NCBI GenBank assembly: GCA_030248295.1
Contig: JASANH010001452.1
Location: forward strand, 1 to 64,000
Length of the DNA stretch: 64,000 nt
Direction: 5' to 3'
Origin: Mesodorylaimus sp. YZB2_4
Lineage: Eukaryota; Nematoda; Enoplea; Dorylaimida; Dorylaimidae
Shown: positions 37,575-48,471 of the stretch, one piece after another
Layout of the letters: each line of letters starts with the position of its first letter
Numbering within the stretch: position 1 is the stretch's first letter
Notes under the pieces: model-generated
Seen by the model: the letters and a program-made list of their open reading frames with translations, nothing else
The model's database searches: none
What the model was told of the DNA's origin: nothing
Made by a program: the position numbers and the translations under genes

Positions 37575-37830
37575 CCTTGGGCGTGGGAGAGGATAGAACT
37601 AGCCGAAGTCGGTGGAACGAAGAGCTCCAGCTCAATCTGAGAAGACTTGATTCACTTCTGCTGCGTCACAGGATTCGCCAGAGCTCATGGAGCAATATAA
37701 CGCAATCATTCAAAATCAACTCGAGAGAGGCATTATTGAACCACAGGCAGTGGTCCCTCAGCCCCTGGACTGGCAGTGGTCGAAAGGCTACAACTTATTG
37801 ACCTCATGCTCGCTCACTCCGAACCCACAT
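37575..37830 (+). mobile_element. BEL/Pao-like retrotransposon fragment
   Basis: One frame reads LNLRRLDSLLLRH. After a frame change, the next reads MEQYNAIIQNQLERGIIEP. This order resembles the region just before the reverse transcriptase palm in BEL/Pao elements (a small helix, then Y..II..QL..GIIE). There is a frameshift between the two, and neither the rest of pol nor LTRs are visible. A decayed fragment. Confidence 0.45.
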
Positions 37831-38389
37831 TGATCGCCCGTCATATCCTCCACGATTCCAGCGTCCTGGCACGACTCTACGGAAAATTTCTGGAGGTATG
37901 GCCATGCATTCCCATTGAGAACTACACCACTTTGCCCATGGGACGATCTTGCACTGAATATCATGTTTATTGTTCTACATTTGTATCAATGTCTTTTGCA
38001 GGGGTCTCAACTGCCAAACATGATCGATCGACTTTCTGCCGATGCAATCGGGTAGCAGGTGGTCGGAGAGAAAATGAGAACGACTAAAGTCGCTTGGACT
38101 ATAACTCCGACTCTGACACTTGGACTATAGTTTTCTGCTCTACAGCGGACAAAAATGCGGACTGACTGTTTCTGCTGCTTTGCAGCAAATTTTAGTTTGT
38201 GCGCTAGATTCTAGTGGATTAATGCAAATCTAAATAACAGCCTCTTTTTTCCAATGATTTTGATGCGCGAGGCCGCACTCGGAAGCCAAGAGCAGATTTG
38301 GGCATTGGTTGCTTTTCCAGAATTGCTCTGTTCTGTTGCCACTGTGCTCGCATAATTTGAACTTCCCGCGAATATTCAATCGTCAGTTG

Positions 38390-38569
38390 CCTGGGAAACG
38401 AAGCAACGTAAAGCACGGCTACACTGTGAAGCAAAACTGGAATCCCTTCATTTCGCTGTGTTCGCTGCTAGTTAATGGTCGTGCGCGCGTTCTTTAGTGA
38501 AAAAGTTCGTTTCAATCAATCCGTCAAAGTCTCCCAAGCTTCAACATTCATACAACGTCTCTAAGGAAG
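38390..38569 (+). promoter_or_regulatory. Conserved 5' flank of the vWA/TSR-like family (copy 4)
   Basis: Shares TTCGCTGTGTTCGCTGCTAG, TGGTCGTGCGCG and TTCGTTTCAATCAATC with the flanks at 8445-8819 and 11245-11617, ending at the ATG. Probable promoter and 5' UTR. Confidence 0.5.
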
Positions 38570-40135
38570 ATGCAATCAAGCTGCTGGCTGATTCTGCTCC
38601 TGCTCGTCAGCTCGTGGCAAATTGTCGACACTTTCAAAAAGTTGGTCGATGTGGGCATTGTGATCGATCAAACAAGCACATTTGAAAAAACAGATTTCAC
38701 AATAATGGTGGCGACCGTAAAATTACGACATATTGCCGTCGCTGAAACTCTAAAAGCCGTGCGAGACATTGACTTCGACACGAAAGTGGCTATGATGGCG
38801 TATACTGGTCATAAGCCACTCTTCGAACGAATCTTGGAATTCCGTCCTCTGAATGACCCAGAATTGAACTTTGCGTTGGAGGGTCGACTCGCCGGAATGG
38901 AGGACTTGCGACGAGAGAATTATGCAACGCGTCCTCTCGAAAATGTGCCATCACACCCGCCCATCTTCAGCGGACTTGCTGGGAATCGTGTGGAGGCTCC
39001 CGATCTGGTCATTTGGTTCTCCACTGGTCGAGAATTTGATAAAGACGAATTCCCCGAGCAATTGCGCGCAGTTTTCAATGCAGCGGCTGAGCGAATCGAC
39101 GTTTGGTTGCACGCTGGCCGTATGATAAATACGGATAGTCATGGAATATTCACTAGCGATGAGCTCCACATATACAGGAAATCGACGCAACAAGGTACTG
39201 AACGTCCGTCCAGTCGTTTTCACCTTACTGGCCTCATGGTTCTCTCCTATGATGATATCTATGACATCATGAAGGAAGGCATCGTCGAACTGCTCACCTC
39301 GTGCACATCAGCGGTGGAATCAAGCAACTGCCAATTCACCAGCAAGCTAGAATGCGTGCATTTCGTCAACTACTCGATTCAAAGCTCGCATCCAGGATTC
39401 GAAAACTTCTGCATGAGCGGATCCCAGATCAAATACGAGTGCAAACATGGCAAGGATCACTGCCAACGAGAGTGTGACGATGCAAAACGAATCGACCCAA
39501 TGTGGACTCCATGCAATGCGACGTGCGGTGGTGAAGGCGTCAAACAGCACGGAACCATCCGATCGAAAATTTACGCCGACTACAAGTACTGCCCGTTCGA
39601 AGTGCATCCTTGCACAGGACCACCGTGCACGAGTTCGATTACCACCACAACGACCGCCACAACCACGACCAAAACCACCCGACAAACCAAGGAGCCCCGC
39701 ATCGCGCCATCTTCAACGAGCAAGAAGACGCAGCGTCCGACTCCTGGCGCAATGAAGACTTCGTCCCCTGAACGACCAATGGTGATTGTGGATGAGGTAC
39801 GAGATCAGTCGACGACCATTGGGCCGAAGCAAGCAATGGAGCCATGGCGGCCGGCCATGATGGCCGTCATCAGTCTGGGATCGCTGGCTGTGCTGGCCAT
39901 CATCGTCATCATCACTATCTGCATCATCAACGCCAAGAAGCGAAGGCGTGCTGCAGATCCCTCGCGAAAGCCCGTGCATCGTGACACCCCACAACGCCGT
40001 CGGCCACCGCCGCGTGACTTCAAGCCGCGCCATGGCCAATCGATGGGACGAGATGATCGTGGGTCGAGCGAGCTATCCTTCAACAGACCAGGTTCCAGGA
40101 GGCCATCGAATGGTCGACCCCGCACTCGTCGCTGA
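38570..40135 (+). CDS. vWA/TSR-like type I membrane protein, intact copy 4
   Basis: A single open frame of 521 residues. The signal peptide is CWLILLLLVSSW (about 1-20). The vWA-like domain spans about 25-215, with first strand VDVGIVIDQTSTF and a core PDLVIWFSTG. The Cys-rich region (about 250-365) contains CQFTSKLECVHFVNYSI, FENFCMSGSQ, then a TSR-like TPCNATCGGEG, YKYCPF and PCTGPPC. A stalk of Thr-rich runs follows, then a helix at about 440-462 (AVISLGSLAVLAIIVIITIC), flanked by Lys/Arg on the inner side. The tail is about 55 residues long and very rich in Arg and Pro. It is about 25 kb from copy 3, yet coding and 3' flanking sequence remain similar (GATGATCAGGTGAT and GACGATCAGGTGATC after the stops). 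Intronless structure allows spread by retroposition, but the shared 5' and 3' flanks favour DNA duplication. Confidence 0.86.
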   Translation: MQSSCWLILLLLVSSWQIVDTFKKLVDVGIVIDQTSTFEKTDFTIMVATVKLRHIAVAETLKAVRDIDFDTKVAMMAYTGHKPLFERILEFRPLNDPELNFALEGRLAGMEDLRRENYATRPLENVPSHPPIFSGLAGNRVEAPDLVIWFSTGREFDKDEFPEQLRAVFNAAAERIDVWLHAGRMINTDSHGIFTSDELHIYRKSTQQGTERPSSRFHLTGLMVLSYDDIYDIMKEGIVELLTSCTSAVESSNCQFTSKLECVHFVNYSIQSSHPGFENFCMSGSQIKYECKHGKDHCQRECDDAKRIDPMWTPCNATCGGEGVKQHGTIRSKIYADYKYCPFEVHPCTGPPCTSSITTTTTATTTTKTTRQTKEPRIAPSSTSKKTQRPTPGAMKTSSPERPMVIVDEVRDQSTTIGPKQAMEPWRPAMMAVISLGSLAVLAIIVIITICIINAKKRRRAADPSRKPVHRDTPQRRRPPPRDFKPRHGQSMGRDDRGSSELSFNRPGSRRPSNGRPRTRR

Positions 40136-40279
40136 AAAACAAGAATGACGATCAGGTGATCTGGTGCAGCGTGCCCTGTACTAGAATGTGTGATGCTGAT
40201 GAATGTGAAGATGTGAGTGCGATCATTAATCAGACTCCATTTGTGGCGTTGCCCTAGTTTCGTCACCAACACTATCAGA

Positions 40280-41034
40280 AGTCAACCTGTACTTTTTTTG
40301 ACGCGACGCGAAACCCTACTGTTACGCGCGGGTACACAGGAAGTGCGGTAAATTCAAAAAATATGCTGATAATCGACCTTTTTCACAGAACTACGCTACC
40401 TGCGCAGAGGAAGAGAAGCCCAACATGGGTGATGGGTCTTGGATGGAGCTGGCCAGTTCAGGATTTGGTGATCAGACCATGGACAGCTGTTTGGTGCGTG
40501 TAGGCAGAAACGCTGTGATCATCCTAGCACGCACGGGAGTATAGGTACCAAGATCCAGTATTCGCTACGCCACTGGCAAATCACACACGCAACGCTGACT
40601 TACTTCAACAAAATCATGCATCATGTGCACAACTATGATAAGTGTTCAAAAAATTTTTTGCCGGTAAACAACAACAAATAGCCAAACAAAGAGTTTGTAA
40701 AATCACAGATGCAAGCTGGCAATGTACCAGCTTGCTCGGTACATTGCCAGCTTGCACCTGTTAAAATTTTAAAAAAAGCTTTCAAATGATTAGAAATGTC
40801 CTCAAGGTCAAGGTCAGAACCCTGATTAACCGACCCCTTGTCAAAGTCAGGATCAGGGAAGAGGTGAAAGAACTCTTTCAAACCCTACCGCAAGTAGAGT
40901 CAGTGTAAACTCACATAGTTCCACATGGAATTTTCAGCATTGACACATTTCGCCCCTAGAAGCAATGAAATATTGTGACGGGATTGGAAAGATAAAGGAA
41001 AATGGGCCAGCTGGCCCTGTCCACTCCGCGCCGC
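40280..41034. other. Intergenic with a perfect hairpin
   Basis: No gene seen. At 40711-40755 an 18-bp perfect inverted repeat (GCAAGCTGGCAATGTACC) flanks a 9-nt loop. A family E motif array fragment (AAGGTCAAGGTCAGA) follows at 40800-40870. Confidence 0.6.
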
Positions 41035-41042
41035 TGCTGGTA

Positions 41043-42171
41043 GACACCGGATCAGATCGGGTTCAACCCGACCCGACCCGGAAGTCCCTGACCCGAAATT
41101 TCAGGTCGGGTTGACCCGAATTCGGTATAAGTAGTTGAAGTTCCGCGCGATAAAAACCATTCACAAATGCTCAGAACGTGGCGGCGTTAGTGTAAAGGTG
41201 ACTGTGAGAAAATATGAGATGGAGACATCTCACGCACGCGAATCTTCATCTTTTGTTATTCCCTAGTTATCCTTAGTGAATGCTATAACGTTCCTTCATA
41301 TTTCCCACAATGGTGGTCAAATACATGTTCAAAAACCTCAGATCTAAAAGCGACTAGGGTCTGTCCACTGGAGACAAGATTTAACCAGTCCGAATAATAG
41401 GCGTGAAAAATAGAGACAACTCTGTCACAACTTTCGGAGTCTGAGACAGCTTATCCTTGGTTAAACAAAGAAATACCTAAATATATACGAGCCCCAGGCT
41501 AGAGTTGCATCTAGTCTTCACAAAAGATATTGCTTACAAAGTTATATTGTACTGGACACTAGCTCCTGTCAGAACCTCCTCTACTGATGGAGGGATGTGA
41601 GGGTACCTGTGACTTTTGAACACAGCAAACTGTTCTGCAATGGTTCTGCGATGGGTACAGACTATACTGCTCTTCCAGCCAGGTATACCCAGGAAGTTAT
41701 GTCATATTCAGGAATCAAATGTGATTGTAGATATTCCTAGGACCTGCTGAAAGTTATCAATTCCTTCTTATGTTAGAGTATGGCTAGTCCCTCTCATTCA
41801 TCAGAGTTGAATGAGAACTTGCACATATGGACCCTTCCCTTTGCAGAAATTACTCAGAAAAATTGGTCATTCTCACAGCTGACAATTTGTGTGACATTCT
41901 CGGAGTTGCGCAGAATGAGAACGTGAAATGAAAGACTTTGTGCATGCATGCATGAAGCATATACTGCAAATCCTGTAGTCGAACAACTAAGAAAAGGTTT
42001 CTGTACTGTAGTTGCTAATAGTAGTGACTTGCAAAATTTATGTATTTTAGACCCGTTTGACCAGATCTTTCAAAATAGTGACCCGACCCGATTTTGACCC
42101 GACCCGACCCGAAATTTTGCTGACCCGACCCGTCCCGACCCGAAAGTACCTGACCCGATCCGGGGTCTATT
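41043..42171 (+). mobile_element. hAT-like nonautonomous element with CCCGA arrays and 8-bp TSD
   Basis: Flanked by an exact 8-bp repeat TGCTGGTA (41035-41042 and 42172-42179). The ends are imperfect inverted repeats (GACACCGGATC and GATCCGGGGTC). Inside each end lies a run of CCCGA pentamers (41065-41125 and 42055-42160). No transposase is seen. A relative lies at 21480-22400. Confidence 0.8.
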
Positions 42172-42214
42172 TGCTGGTAAGATGCTGCAGAAGGAAGTTT
42201 TTCACTGATGCTGC

Positions 42215-42860
42215 TCTATAAACTGCCGATCATAAGTCATTCCATCGGAAGCAATTCGGTGAAGGGTCGTGGGGTAGAGGGGCTGGGGTACTGAGATCTT
42301 CATCACGCTGTCTTAAAAGCTACACAGGCCGAGGTTTCAGTGGTGTGTCCATGTTTGCTTGAATCTGTTGGTGGAAGATGAATTCTTGCTTATTCTTCTG
42401 CAGTTCTGACACGTAGTCATGCAAAGTGTAATAAAATTATTTTATCACAGAATATATCCTGCATGCAGGCACTGAATTCAGGTTAATTATGGATATATCT
42501 TCTTGTATCGGATGTAAGTATGTTCTTGCATCTGATTCGTCAGAGTCTGCATGATCAATCTTTGGTCCAGGGTATGTGGATCGATCAGTTGCCACTCGCG
42601 TCGAAGCTGAAACGACATTGATGAGAGACCTATGGTCAGATGGGACTGCACGACTTACATCCAAGACGGGCATGTCGCGGCTCCACGATATACGACCGAT
42701 TTCGATAAGTTTGAGATCGATTTTGTTATTGAATACTGAACCTTCTTCGACTGTGGTGAAACCTAGGCCAAGAAAAAGGCAATGGTGGCCAGCTAAAAGA
42801 CTGGATCGCGTCCCTGAACGAGAGATTGAGAAGGGAGATGATGGAATGATAAGCTTCTGG
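42215..42860. repeat. Duplicated 0.65-kb block, copy 2
   Basis: Near-copy of 36930-37560. Here the open pieces on the minus strand join into a longer frame (42437-42949), but no recognisable domain appears and the frame crosses repeat C at its 5' end. The retroelement-like sequence that follows copy 1 is missing here. Confidence 0.6.
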
Positions 42861-42904
42861 CACCTGCTGCACAATGAGACCATCTGATTGGTGGGCGTAG
42901 GAGA

Positions 42905-43045
42905 GGGACAAACCCCCCGACTGAAGCAGGCAAGTCTTGCGACTATCACTGGTGTGAAACATCAACTGAAGTGGTTGATGTCTCCCAGCCAGGTTTCGAT
43001 CTCTCCAACTCGCCAAGGCTCGCACGACTAACGAGGGTCACAACA
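42905..43045 (+). repeat. Dispersed repeat family C
   Basis: Contains CTTGCGACTATCACTGG, GAAACATCAACTGAAGTGG, TTGATGTCTCCCAGCCAGG and TCGATCTCTCC, matching the other family C copies. Confidence 0.6.
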
Positions 43046-43207
43046 TTGATTGCCACGCGTACAGTCAAACATGACGTTCCAAGTGTTAGGATACCTTAAT
43101 CCAATCAAGTGATAGCTATTTTTAACACGGCACATGTCCCGTTTAAAAAATAGTTCCGGGATTTACAGTTCTGCTGTAAATGGCTTTTAGTGGACAGTGT
43201 AACATCA

Positions 43208-43361
43208 CATCATGTCATCTTTATCTATGACAGCACCATACAGCCCACTCCAAGGTTGAGGGTCGAGGAACACATATTTAACACTAATTTTTTACCCAGG
43301 CGGGAGTCGAACCCTCCCTATCTAGCGCGACAGGCAGATGCCTTAACCATTAGGCCACGAC
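43208..43361 (-). repeat. SINE family A, reverse copy
   Basis: On the minus strand: CGTCGTGGCCTAATGGTTAA, then GGGTTCGACTCCCG, then the family tail down to CATGACATGATG-like sequence at 43208. Confidence 0.78.
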
Positions 43362-43524
43362 GTGATATAATAGATGCAGGAACTCGAATGTCTCAGCACC
43401 TGATGGGGCCATCGCAGGTGGGATGGGGGGAAGTGGCAACTGGGCTAATCGGGGGCGTTTTGCCTGATCTTAACTTTCCAGACGTGCAGATGTCCTTAAT
43501 CGTTGGGCATCCTAATCTCCCACC

Positions 43525-44258
43525 CCAGGTCCGACATCGGGTACCCGACCCTTACCCGAACCCGAAAACCCGACCCGAAAAGTCGGGTTCGGGTCGGGTC
43601 GGGTTCGATTTCTCTCGGGTCGGGTCGGGTCGGGTTTTGATTATGAGGCCCAAAAAACCCGACTTTTATGACACACAAAAATTCAAATTTCAAATTACCG
43701 CAAATCAAATTCAGACAGCTTATTAAATCAGTTTTGCCCATCTCCAATGGAAATTGGGAATAAGGATGAATTGCATTCATATTTGGGCGATCAAGCTATT
43801 CCAGTCTCATGTACTGAAGTACTGAATTGGTGGAGGCTCAATTTTGACAGATATCCGAAATTAGCTGTGCTCGCTAGAAAGTTTTTGTCGGTGCCAGCAA
43901 CAAGCGCTGCCTCTGAGTCAGTTTTTAGAAATGGTGGTTTGACAGTGACTGATTTGCGAAATCGATTGGCCCCTGAAACCGTTTGCAATTTACTTTTTGT
44001 GCGCCATTTTGATGAGAAGCCTCTATTTTCGTGAAAGAACATATTTCTTCAGCGTCAGAAATAAATACTGCGAAAAACTTTTTGTCAAAAAAACTTTTTT
44101 AGAAAAAAATCAGGTCGGGTCGGGTCGGGTTTAGAAGGGATTTCGCGGGTCGGGTCGGGTTCGGGTAAAGTAGCCCTCGGGTCGGGTCGGGTTCGGGTTT
44201 TGAATTTCAGACCTCGGGTCGGGTCGGGTACAGTGTTCTTACCCGATGTCGGACCTGG
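43525..44258 (+). mobile_element. hAT element remnant (734 bp) with 8-bp TSD
   Basis: Terminal inverted repeats CCAGGTCCGACATCGGGTA and its complement are flanked by an exact 8-bp duplication CTCCCACC (43517-43524 and 44259-44266). Dense CGGGT/ACCCG pentamer arrays lie just inside both ends. The interior keeps only the 3' end of a hAT transposase (see 43747-44034). An internally deleted copy. Confidence 0.92.
43747..44034 (+). pseudogene. hAT transposase C-terminal dimerisation domain fragment
   Basis: The frame reads LNWWRLNFDRYPKLAVLARK, then FLSVPATSAASESVFRNGG and NRLAPETVCNLLFVRH. This is the C-terminal hAT dimerisation signature (W...YP.L..lAr..L.vpatsa.sEr.FS..g, then R..L.p..v..l.f). 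The N-terminal zinc finger and catalytic DDE residues are absent, so it cannot be an active transposase. Confidence 0.9.
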
Positions 44259-44324
44259 CTCCCACCATAGTGACCCATCTTAATGGTAGGAATGTTCTAG
44301 ATGACTGTGACCCCCCCCCGCCTG

Positions 44325-44490
44325 TTAGGCAATGGCGAGTGGGAGAGAGTAATCGATACTTACCCTGGCTGGGAGGCGTCAACACCTCGGGTTGATGTTT
44401 CAGCCGTAGGTATAGTCGCAAGACTTGCCTGCTCCAGTCGGATCTGACTTTAGTCGGCCACCTCCTTCCTACGCCTGCCAGGCTTTACAT
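44325..44490 (-). repeat. Dispersed repeat family C, reverse copy
   Basis: Contains GGGTTGATGTTTCAGCCG, TATAGTCGCAAGACTTGCC and CTACGCCTGCCAGGCTT. It starts just after the hAT element. Confidence 0.6.
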
Positions 44491-44719
44491 GATGAAGGAT
44501 GCATTAGTGGACCAGACAGGCAGGTGCTCGAATTCAGGACAGTCCACTGCTTGCACAACCAAGGGCCGAGGGTTCGAATCCCTCTCAGGGTTTATGTTTT
44601 TGCTTCATGTTTCGCAATTATTCGATTGTGAATCGATTGTACTCTCTCGAACTTGGAAATCACAACTTACAGGAGACCAGGGCAGTTAAGATAACGTAGC
44701 GGACCCCACGCAGTCTCAC

Positions 44720-46653
44720 CATTGTTCATGACAGTGGTCAGCGATACGTGGCTGGTCCCACTTTTCACATGCAGGACGCCGTACTCGCTGTGCAGGGCAT
44801 CTTGCTGATTGACCGCCCACGAGAAGGCTCTGAAACGAAACCCATCTCACTGAGGGTGTAGACAACTAGGATAGGTGGGTACGTGTAGTTGACTGAGCGC
44901 TGTCCGAAAACGGGCTGTTCGCTGATGGTGAAATCCAGTTGCTCGCCATATGTGAACACTGGGATGGTGGGGAACTTGGCCTTGCCACCAAACTCTGACC
45001 GCCAGCGACCAACCAGAAACCCGATAGGCTGCAGTTCGACCGGCAGTCGGGTGACGTCGTAGGCTGCAAGGCGAATGGGTGAGTCACCTGATTACCCCCC
45101 CCCCCCCCGGGGACTTACGCCTGGGCAACTTTCCATTGCATCGTTTGCAAGAAACTCTACAATTGTTGGCCACCCAGTCGCTGATTTTGCAGTGACCATT
45201 GGCCGCCCATTCCAGGCACGTGTCGCTACTGTCTGTGCAATCAGCTGAAATGAAGAGGGTTCGAATCTTGGTGACTCCACTACTTTTTGAACTTTGGTTT
45301 TCTTGCAAAGTTTGAAATCTCATGGAGTTGTGATTGCAATTGATGCGGTCGAGATACAGTGAAAGGAAAAGATCAGACAGAGTAAGATTAATTTGTTGGA
45401 TAAAGCTGGACTAGATGGGGTTGAGCTGAGGGGGGGGGGGAACCATATGGACAAATCTTACGGGCATGTCTTACTGCGCATAATGATAGTATGCCAACTC
45501 TGACTAGGGTGGGCAGACGCCGGATGGTCAGGTGGGTGAAGCCTAGAACTTGGCAGGGAGGAAAACCTGGGTGACACGTCTGGAATACCCACCCAATCTT
45601 TATGCGTGTTTGGACTAGGGAATAGATATCTGTTCGACAGGTCAGGCATGGCCCCGTGTGGACGCACTACGGGGCAGGGCGGGACAGATCTGGCATAAAT
45701 CCATCGTACCCCCTGCCCTGCCCTGAATGGGTTTGAGTCCACACAGGAAGGAGGACCAGTCAAACACCGCCCTATGTGAACTCAAATCCTAATAGGGCAG
45801 GACAGGGCCCTGTAGAGACACAGCAGGGCAGGGCAGAGGTGGTAGGACGGATCTATGCCAGATTTGTCCTGCCCTGTTGTGTCCACACAGGGGCCCTGTG
45901 TGGGCACAACAGGGGCCCTGTGTGGGCACAACAGGGGCCCTGTGTGGGCACAACAGGGGCCCTGTGTGGGCACAACAGGGGCCCTGTGTGGGCACAACAG
46001 GGGCCCTGTGTGGGCACAACAGGGGCCCTGTGTGGGCCCAACAGGGGCCCTGTGTGGGCCCAACAGGGGCCCTGTGTGGGCACAACAGGGGCCCTGTGTG
46101 GGCACAACAGGGGCCCTGTGTGGGCACAACTGGGGCCCTGTGTGGGCACAACAGGGGCCCTGTGTGGGCACAACTGGGGCCCTGTGTGGGCACAACAGGG
46201 GCCCTGTGTGGGCACAACAGGGCCAAGCATCAGAGGGCGTACAGTATTTGCCTCAATGCAGACCTGTGAAGCTATGGCCCTGTGCGAGCGCAACAGGACA
46301 GGGCAGGACAAATCTGGCATGGGTCTGTCGTAACCCAGCCCTGCGCTGGCCTGTTGTTTCCACACAGGGCCCTGTCGCCCTCTGTGAATATGTGTCCACA
46401 CAGGGCAGGCCATGGGCTCGACAGATACCTGCTACATCCGTATTGCACAGTGGGGTCAAACCAGGATCCATGTGGGGTCCTTGCAGAGTGGCAAGGCATG
46501 AGACCCATGATGTACCGCATTTTGTGGGTCGCCCTCCACAGTGGCTGATGCCCCCAGGGACACATATCTGCAAGCACACTTACAGTCAAAGGCACCCAAT
46601 GCAGCACTGATGGCAGCGGTGATAAGAATGATGGCGATACGGAATCTGGCCAT
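44720..46653 (-). CDS. Secreted ShKT plus nitrobindin-like (THAP4-type barrel) protein, 3' end unresolved
   Basis: Exon 1 (46584-46653) starts at ATG 46653 and encodes a signal peptide (MARFRIAIILITAAISAALG). Exon 2 (45119-45244) encodes a ShKT domain with six Cys: DCTDSSDTCLEWAANGHC, then NNCRVSCKRC. Exon 3 (44883-45063) and exon 4 (44720-44829) encode the start of a nitrobindin/THAP4 C-terminal barrel: LQPIGFLVGRWRSEFGG, FPTIPVFTYGEQLDF, then DALHSEYGVLHVK. Splice phases agree at all three junctions and all introns are GT-AG. Nitrobindin barrels bind haem, but the C-terminal His ligand lies in exons I could not find below 44720. Intron 1 (1.3 kb) carries a 22-bp minisatellite, and the 55-bp intron between exons 2 and 3 carries a long G run (sense strand). 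An extracellular haem- or lipid-binding role is an inference. Confidence 0.82.
45878..46215. repeat. 22-bp minisatellite, about 15 units
   Basis: The unit GGGGCCCTGTGTGGGCACAA + CA repeats about 15 times with rare changes (GGGCCCA and ACTGG variants). Because 22 units of three frames give a 66-bp cycle without stops, long open frames appear on both strands; none is a gene. Related GC-rich sequence flanks it at 45650-45890 and 46270-46420. It lies in intron 1 of the ShKT/nitrobindin-like gene. Confidence 0.95.
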
Positions 46654-46659
46654 GATCAC

Positions 46660-48470
46660 TTTCCAAGTGCACGCTCCTAAGTGGTGTGGCGGGAGTGAGG
46701 GGATGGAATACACTTGATCGAATGGCAGTGCACGCTGGGCTGCCCAGTCGGCCGTGTCGTCATGGGGGTTTCTAAACCGTGAATTCCGTTTTCGAAATTG
46801 TTCAAGTCCCACTTTTCCAATGGGTCCAAAAATAGGGTCACTTCCTTTTTGTCAGCCATGCGCACATTTATGACGACCAGTTGGGCCATTCTTCGCCTTG
46901 AAGGAGGTTGTTCTAGTTTTGACTATTTTTGATGAATTGGCAAAGAAAATTTGAATTATCCAGTCTAAGAACATATTCCATCTTAAAGACAGTGCATACC
47001 ATAAAACTGAAGGTCATGCATATGGTCTAAGATTACATCAATCGTATGCGTACGATACCAGGGTTGGGGGGGGGGGGGGGAGGACATGGGTGGCAGCCTG
47101 TTAAGATCGCATTGTTGAGTCGAGAAAGTTTTCTAGGGCATAAATCTAGTTGTTGTTTTGTTGTGGACAATGGACCGATTTGAAAGAATGTCTAAATAAG
47201 GTTGTTGCCATATAAGGCCTGCCTATTTTGGGGGTGGGATGGTGGCTGGCAGTCAAAACGGGCTGTTTGGCATAGTGGGTGGTCAAGGATGGATAAAATG
47301 GCAAGTATCATTCAACCAGAAACATATTTCTGGTGCAGAAATGTGGGCATCGAGAACGTGCCAGCCATACCCCTCCCCTGGCTCCTCCTCAGTCAAGTGG
47401 GTCCAGGGGGTGTGGACCGCAGCCCCTCCTTTTTAGTTTATTCTGCACTTGTGCTCGTGCAAAAAAACGGAAAAAAACACCATATGAGCAAGAAATCTCA
47501 GGGTAGGAGTTCGACTCCCACTCGGGGCGTTTTTTACTTTTTCCTCAGTATTTCTTACTTCAATATTAGCTGTTTCTTTCACTGTATCTCAAAAAAGAGA
47601 CTGACAAAAAGTAGCGGAGTCAGTGGGGATCGAACTCAAAAAATCCATTTTTAACTCATAACTCATGGCTTGCATCAAAAAGGGAAACGAGCGGGGTGGG
47701 GGGGGGGGGTGATTCACAGGGCGCTAGCCTGCGATCCATAGACCACTTCACGATTCCACAGATTCGCACAACGCAAAATTTGAATTTCCCGCCACAAGCT
47801 GCTTATGACAGTTTTGAATTGATGTAAAATTCCTCACTTCAAAGCTTGTGCGCAGTGCACTCTTGAAAACTTTTTCAAGCAAAAAAAGCAACTTCTGGTG
47901 GTTTTTTTGAAAAGAAAGCCAATAAGCAATAAATTAGAAAAACTGTCACTAAAACTGGCGCACAAGTTTTCAAAGTCAGGGACTTTCTATTTCGGTGAAA
48001 TTGCCATAAGCGTCTAGAAGCGGGAAATTCGAATTCCGCACTGTGTGAAACCTGCGAAATAATCTGTATGAAATTGTTCTAGTATTAGGGTTCGAATCCC
48101 AGTGACTCCATTATTTTTGTTTTTTTATCATAATGTTTTTCTTGACAATAATTGTCTGTTGCCACCTCGCATTGCATGCTGAACTCGACTTTGCACACAG
48201 GACACACTTTATTTTCCTAGCCGAGTGCAAGTTTCGTGCGTTTCGCTTGGACAATTTGAGCAGTGACCGCGGTGTTGCTATTCTCGCGGGTGCACGATGC
48301 TTTTACCAATAAGCAAACAGTGGGGCATGAGTGCGTGTTTTCGGGTTTGAATAGAGGGAGCCCATTTGGGAATGTTTGCGTGCTGAGTGGCCGCCCGTTT
48401 TGACCTTTCGCCCTCCTCAACCCTGGCCATTGGCAAGTCGAGAAAGGTCGTGTAGGTTTGAGTAGTGAAC
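46660..48470. other. Intergenic with an inverted-repeat element
   Basis: No gene seen. G runs of 10 or more occur at 47067 and 47698. T-loop-like words (AGTTCGACTCCC at about 47507; GGGTTCGAATCCC at about 48090) suggest tRNA-derived debris. At 47762-48050 an imperfect inverted repeat (GAATTTCCCGC and GCGGGAAATTC) suggests a MITE of about 285 bp. Confidence 0.45.
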
Positions 48471-48471
48471 G

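Noticed and set aside
45776..46610. Several overlapping long open frames rich in Gly, Pro, His and Cys
   Set aside because: They are translations of the 22-bp minisatellite in different frames and strands, without start context or homology; the stretch lies in an intron of a supported gene.
47202..47654. 150-codon frame
   Set aside because: No domain, signal or splice support, and it passes through T-loop-like repeat debris.
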